Source: Nocardia otitidiscaviarum NBRC 14405
GTDB lineage: Bacteria > Actinomycetota > Actinomycetes > Mycobacteriales > Mycobacteriaceae
Assembly: GCF_000308635.1 (NCBI RefSeq)
Contig: NZ_BAGD01000048.1
Coordinates: 37,859-101,858 of the forward strand
DNA length: 64,000 nucleotides
Direction: 5' to 3'
Positions within the stretch are counted from its first letter, which is position 1. Each line of letters opens with the position of its first letter. The notes under the pieces are model-generated. The model was not told where the DNA came from. It worked only from the letters and a program-made list of their open reading frames with translations, and did no database searches. Below are positions 61,758-64,000 of this stretch, piece after piece. A program made the translations under genes and the position numbers.

Positions 61758-61787
61758 CGGGTCAGGGTGTTTCCGCACCCTGACCCG
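61758..61787 (-). terminator. Intrinsic terminator between rpmA and obg
   Basis: A perfect 12-bp stem (61758-61769 with 61776-61787, 6-base loop) lies 34 bases after the rpmA stop. On the reverse strand it is followed directly by TTTT, so it is a classical rho-independent terminator. It would make obg depend on read-through or its own promoter in the following 75 bases. Confidence 0.85.
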
Positions 61788-61821
61788 CTTCGGAAAGTTG
61801 TGGAGAAGCTCCGTGACGGCG

Positions 61822-62082
61822 TCAGGCCGACACCGGCTCCACGATGTTGACGGTCTTGCGGCCACGCTTGGTGCCGAACTCGACCGAGCCCGCCGCGAGG
61901 GCGAACAGCGTGTCGTCACCGCCACGACCGACGTTCACGCCGGGGTGGAAGTGGGTGCCGCGCTGACGGACCAGGATCTCGCCCGCCTTGACGACCTGGC
62001 CGCCGAAGCGCTTCACACCGAGCCGCTGGGCATTCGAGTCGCGACCGTTGCGCGAGCTGGATGCACCCTTCTTATGTGCCAT
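61822..62082 (-). CDS. rpmA: 50S ribosomal protein L27
   Basis: An 86-residue L27 with the conserved N-terminus [19 protein letters not shown] and the [20 protein letters not shown] core. It starts directly with the MAHKKG form, without the cleaved leader seen in Firmicutes. Its N-terminal tail reaches the peptidyl-transferase centre. It follows rplU by 39 bases, in the standard pair. Confidence 0.97.
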   Translation of the reverse strand: MAHKKGASSSRNGRDSNAQRLGVKRFGGQVVKAGEILVRQRGTHFHPGVNVGRGGDDTLFALAAGSVEFGTKRGRKTVNIVEPVSA

Positions 62083-62121
62083 TGCTAACTCCTCGTGCCG
62101 GGGTGCGAACCCCTGGTCGGA

Positions 62122-62433
62122 CTACTTGATGCCGGTGACCTTCAGGACCGTCAGCTTCTGACGGTGGCCCTGACGCTTGTGGTAGCCGGTCTTGTTCTTG
62201 AACTTGTGGATGCGGATCTTCGGTCCCTTGGTCTGTTCGACGACCTCGGCGGACACGGAAACCTTCGCCAGCTTGTCAGCATCGGTGGTCAGCTCGGCGC
62301 CGTTCACGACCAGCACCGGCGACAGCGACACCGAAGTGCCCGGCTCACCCTCGATCTTCTCGACCTTCACCAGGTCACCGACCGCGACCTTGTACTGCTT
62401 TCCGCCGGTCTTGACGATCGCGTACGTTGCCAT
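62122..62433 (-). CDS. rplU: 50S ribosomal protein L21
   Basis: A 103-residue L21 with [20 protein letters not shown] at the start and the C-terminal [14 protein letters not shown] signature that contacts 23S rRNA. It lies between rne and rpmA as in most actinobacteria. Start ATG 62431-62433, preceded by GAAGAAGG. Confidence 0.97.
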   Translation of the reverse strand: MATYAIVKTGGKQYKVAVGDLVKVEKIEGEPGTSVSLSPVLVVNGAELTTDADKLAKVSVSAEVVEQTKGPKIRIHKFKNKTGYHKRQGHRQKLTVLKVTGIK

Positions 62434-62719
62434 CGGTCGGCTGCCCTTCTTCCTCTACTAGTGCACTGGGCACTGTGGCTCTCACGGCCTGTCTCCGATC
62501 GACACCGGAAACCGCCGCAGACTGGTCTGGTAATCACCGCCGCCTCAGCGCCTGGTGGCTCTCGATTGAACCGGGCCACGGCTCCACAGCAGACTGCTGT
62601 CACCGGGCAGCGACCGTCCAAGACTACCTGACCGGAGCCGACGCCTCCAAACCGGGCCGCGATGGGCTCGAGCACACACCCGGCGCACACCTGTCGGTGG
62701 CCGGGCCTATGGTGCCCTG
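62434..62719 (-). other. rplU upstream/leader region
   Basis: A 286-bp divergent region between rplU and the pentapeptide-repeat gene. It should hold the rplU-rpmA promoter and leader. ACAGCAGACTGCTGT at 62586-62600 is a perfect 15-base palindrome and might be an operator. No ribosomal leader structure could be recognised with confidence. Confidence 0.45.
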
Positions 62720-63367
62720 GTGCCCCGTGAGCTGAGCGATCTGCCCTATGCCCGCTATCTGAAGCCACTGGAGACCGAACCGGAACCCGACACCGGCTAC
62801 GAGACCGTGCACCTGGACGGCGCCCACTTCCAGGATGTGCGAGCCAGTGGTGCGCGCTTCGAGGAGTCGGCCGGAACCGGCGTCACCTTCCAGGGCGGCA
62901 GCCTGCGCTTCGCCCGCTTCTCCGACGTCTGGTTCCGGGACACCCGCTGGCTGGGCGTCGACCTGAGCCAGACGCACTGGATGGACGCCGAGCTGATCGA
63001 CACCGCCCTGTCCGGCGTCGAGATCTTCGGCTCCGGACTGCGCCGCGTCCGTTTCGAGGGCTGCAAGTTCGATGGAGTGAACTTCCGCGACGCCAACCTC
63101 CAAGACGTCCAGTTCGTCGACTGTGTGCTGCGACAACCGGATTTCATCGGGGCCAAGCTCACCCGGGTCGGCTTCCCCGGCTCGTCGATCGACGGTATGA
63201 CGCTGCACGATGCCCGGCTGAAGGAGGTCGACCTGCGCGGGGCGCGGGCGCTCGGCATCAGCCAGGGTATCGAAGCCCTGCGCGGCGCGATCATCAGCCC
63301 GCCACAGCTCATGGACCTCGCCCCGGCCTTCGCCCAAACCTTCGGAATCACGGTCCGCGACGACTGA
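62720..63367 (+). CDS. Pentapeptide-repeat protein
   Basis: A 215-residue protein built of about thirty A(D/N)LXX-like five-residue repeats (for example HFQDVRASGARFEESAG, LRRVRFEGCKFDGVNFRDAN), forming a right-handed quadrilateral beta-helix. Relatives such as MfpA and QnrB mimic DNA and protect gyrase from fluoroquinolones, but many have other roles. The repeat run is interrupted by a GTGVTF segment and ends with a C-terminal helix (MDLAPAFAQTFG). The start is GTG 62720. It is divergent from rplU and convergent with rne. Confidence 0.88.
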   Translation: MPRELSDLPYARYLKPLETEPEPDTGYETVHLDGAHFQDVRASGARFEESAGTGVTFQGGSLRFARFSDVWFRDTRWLGVDLSQTHWMDAELIDTALSGVEIFGSGLRRVRFEGCKFDGVNFRDANLQDVQFVDCVLRQPDFIGAKLTRVGFPGSSIDGMTLHDARLKEVDLRGARALGISQGIEALRGAIISPPQLMDLAPAFAQTFGITVRDD

Positions 63368-63401
63368 CTCGACGTATCCCCGGAATCGACGCATCCCCGA
63401 G

Positions 63402-63444
63402 ACAGATCGTGGCCCCGCCTGGGAAGGGCGGGGCCACGATCTGT
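63402..63444. terminator. Bidirectional hairpin terminator, 18-bp perfect stem
   Basis: Arms 63402-63419 and 63427-63444 are perfectly complementary over 18 bp with a 7-base loop. It lies between the convergent stops of the pentapeptide-repeat gene (63367) and rne (63462). It is GC-rich with no T-tract, and one of the strongest hairpins in the window. Confidence 0.85.
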
Positions 63445-63461
63445 GTCAGCGAACGTACCGG

Positions 63462-64000
63462 CTAGTTGCCGCCCTCCGGTGCCCCGGCCGGGCGACCGGC
63501 CGCACGGCGACGGGTGCGGGCGCGCGGAGGCGGCGGCGATGCCGTGTCCTCGAGGGACAGCGCCGGGGTCTGCGGCTGATCCGCGCTGGACAACACGAAC
63601 ACCGCACCCCGACTGTCGGCTGCCGGGGCGGCGGCCGTGCGGGCGACCCGGCGGCGACGGCGACCGGCCGGAGCCGGGGACTCGTCCGTGGTCGCGGCGG
63701 GAGCCGCCTTCTCCGGGGCGGGTACCACCTTCTCCGGCTCGGCCACGGCCATCTTCGGCTCGGGGTGCACCGCCTTCGGGCGTCCGACATCGCCGGTCAC
63801 CGTCTCCGCGGTCTGGGCACCGGTGGCGGCCTGCGCCTCGGCGACCATCAGCTCCGCCTCACCAGCGGCCGTCTCGGCCTCCGGCGCGACCACCGCGTCG
63901 GCGGCGGTCGACGCGGTCCCGTTGGTGCGGGCCTTCGCGGCGCGGGACTCCCCGGTGGTCGGTGCGGTCCCGGATTCGGCGGCGCGAACCTCGACCGCCT
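63462..64000 (-). CDS. rne: C-terminal end of ribonuclease E/G (5' part outside window)
   Basis: The reverse-strand frame is open from the right edge to a stop at 63462, giving about 179 residues. They are rich in Ala, Pro, Glu and Thr with basic clusters (RRRRRVARTAAA; RARTRRRAAGRPAG). The catalytic S1/RNase H core is not in the window. Assignment rests on gene order: in actinobacteria the long disordered tail of RNase E/G directly precedes rplU-rpmA-obg in transcription order, although here the pentapeptide gene lies between. If correct, the tail would bind RNA and degradosome partners. Confidence 0.65.
   Translation of the reverse strand, partial: AVEVRAAESGTAPTTGESRAAKARTNGTASTAADAVVAPEAETAAGEAELMVAEAQAATGAQTAETVTGDVGRPKAVHPEPKMAVAEPEKVVPAPEKAAPAATTDESPAPAGRRRRRVARTAAAPAADSRGAVFVLSSADQPQTPALSLEDTASPPPPRARTRRRAAGRPAGAPEGGN

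Noticed and set aside
1..64000. CRISPR arrays, tRNA/rRNA genes, insertion sequences, prophage genes
   Set aside because: No regularly spaced repeats, no cloverleaf with conserved T-loop, no transposase or integrase and no phage structural genes were seen. A covariance-model and repeat scan would settle this.

Overview
The window is about 64 kb of GC-rich chromosomal DNA from a mycolic-acid actinomycete, most likely Nocardia or a close relative. That placement is inferred from the steroid-ring degradation enzymes (KshA/KshB and Hsa-type proteins), the DUF222-HNH and DUF4189 proteins, abundant TetR/IclR/PadR regulators, and the conserved housekeeping block rne - rplU - rpmA - obg - proB at the right end. 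I saw no tRNA, rRNA, CRISPR array, intact insertion sequence or prophage.

Left region (184-22139): two reverse-strand operons that together look like a steroid A/B-ring degradation module. The first is transcribed from about 6600 down to 184: flavin reductase (HsaB-like), KshA oxygenase, a small Cys-rich protein, KshB reductase, an extradiol dioxygenase (HsaC-like), a luciferase-like monooxygenase and an alcohol dehydrogenase. The second runs from 22139 down to 18474: a Kst4D-like 3-ketosteroid dehydrogenase, an HsaA-like flavin monooxygenase and an HsaD-like hydrolase. Between them lie IclR and PadR regulators, a 14-TM MFS transporter, a ribBA gene for riboflavin synthesis, a TetR/hydrolase pair with a clear operator, a large LuxR-type ATPase and a DUF222-HNH protein. 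The most interesting signal is a near-identical 17-bp palindrome directly in front of both the HsaB-like operon (6597-6613) and ribBA (10233-10249). It suggests that flavin supply and a flavin-hungry ring-degradation pathway share one regulator.

Middle region (22305-44903): an unusual NAD-epimerase/PEP-swivelling-domain fusion; xylulokinase with a GH43-like propeller; a membrane M28 peptidase; a winged-helix protein overlapping a TetR gene tail to tail; a tyrosine phosphatase translationally coupled to a PPDK-like protein that lacks the PEP-binding barrel; a FadD3-like CoA ligase; a complete five-gene Opp/Dpp/Nik-type ABC importer divergent from an ArsR regulator with a palindromic operator between them; a patatin; and a molybdopterin oxidoreductase.

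Right region (44905-63461): a second steroid-like redox group (two SDRs plus a KstD-like Delta1-dehydrogenase, divergent from another SDR and an HSL-type esterase) whose shared promoter region carries two tandem palindromes. Next come a family-3 binding lipoprotein with an extra C-terminal domain, DUF4189, RtcB, a small membrane protein, a RecQ helicase fused to a phosphoribosyltransferase-like tail, a lipoprotein, an O-methyltransferase and DUF4254. The window ends in the proB/obg/rpmA/rplU/rne block. Several perfect hairpins mark gene ends.
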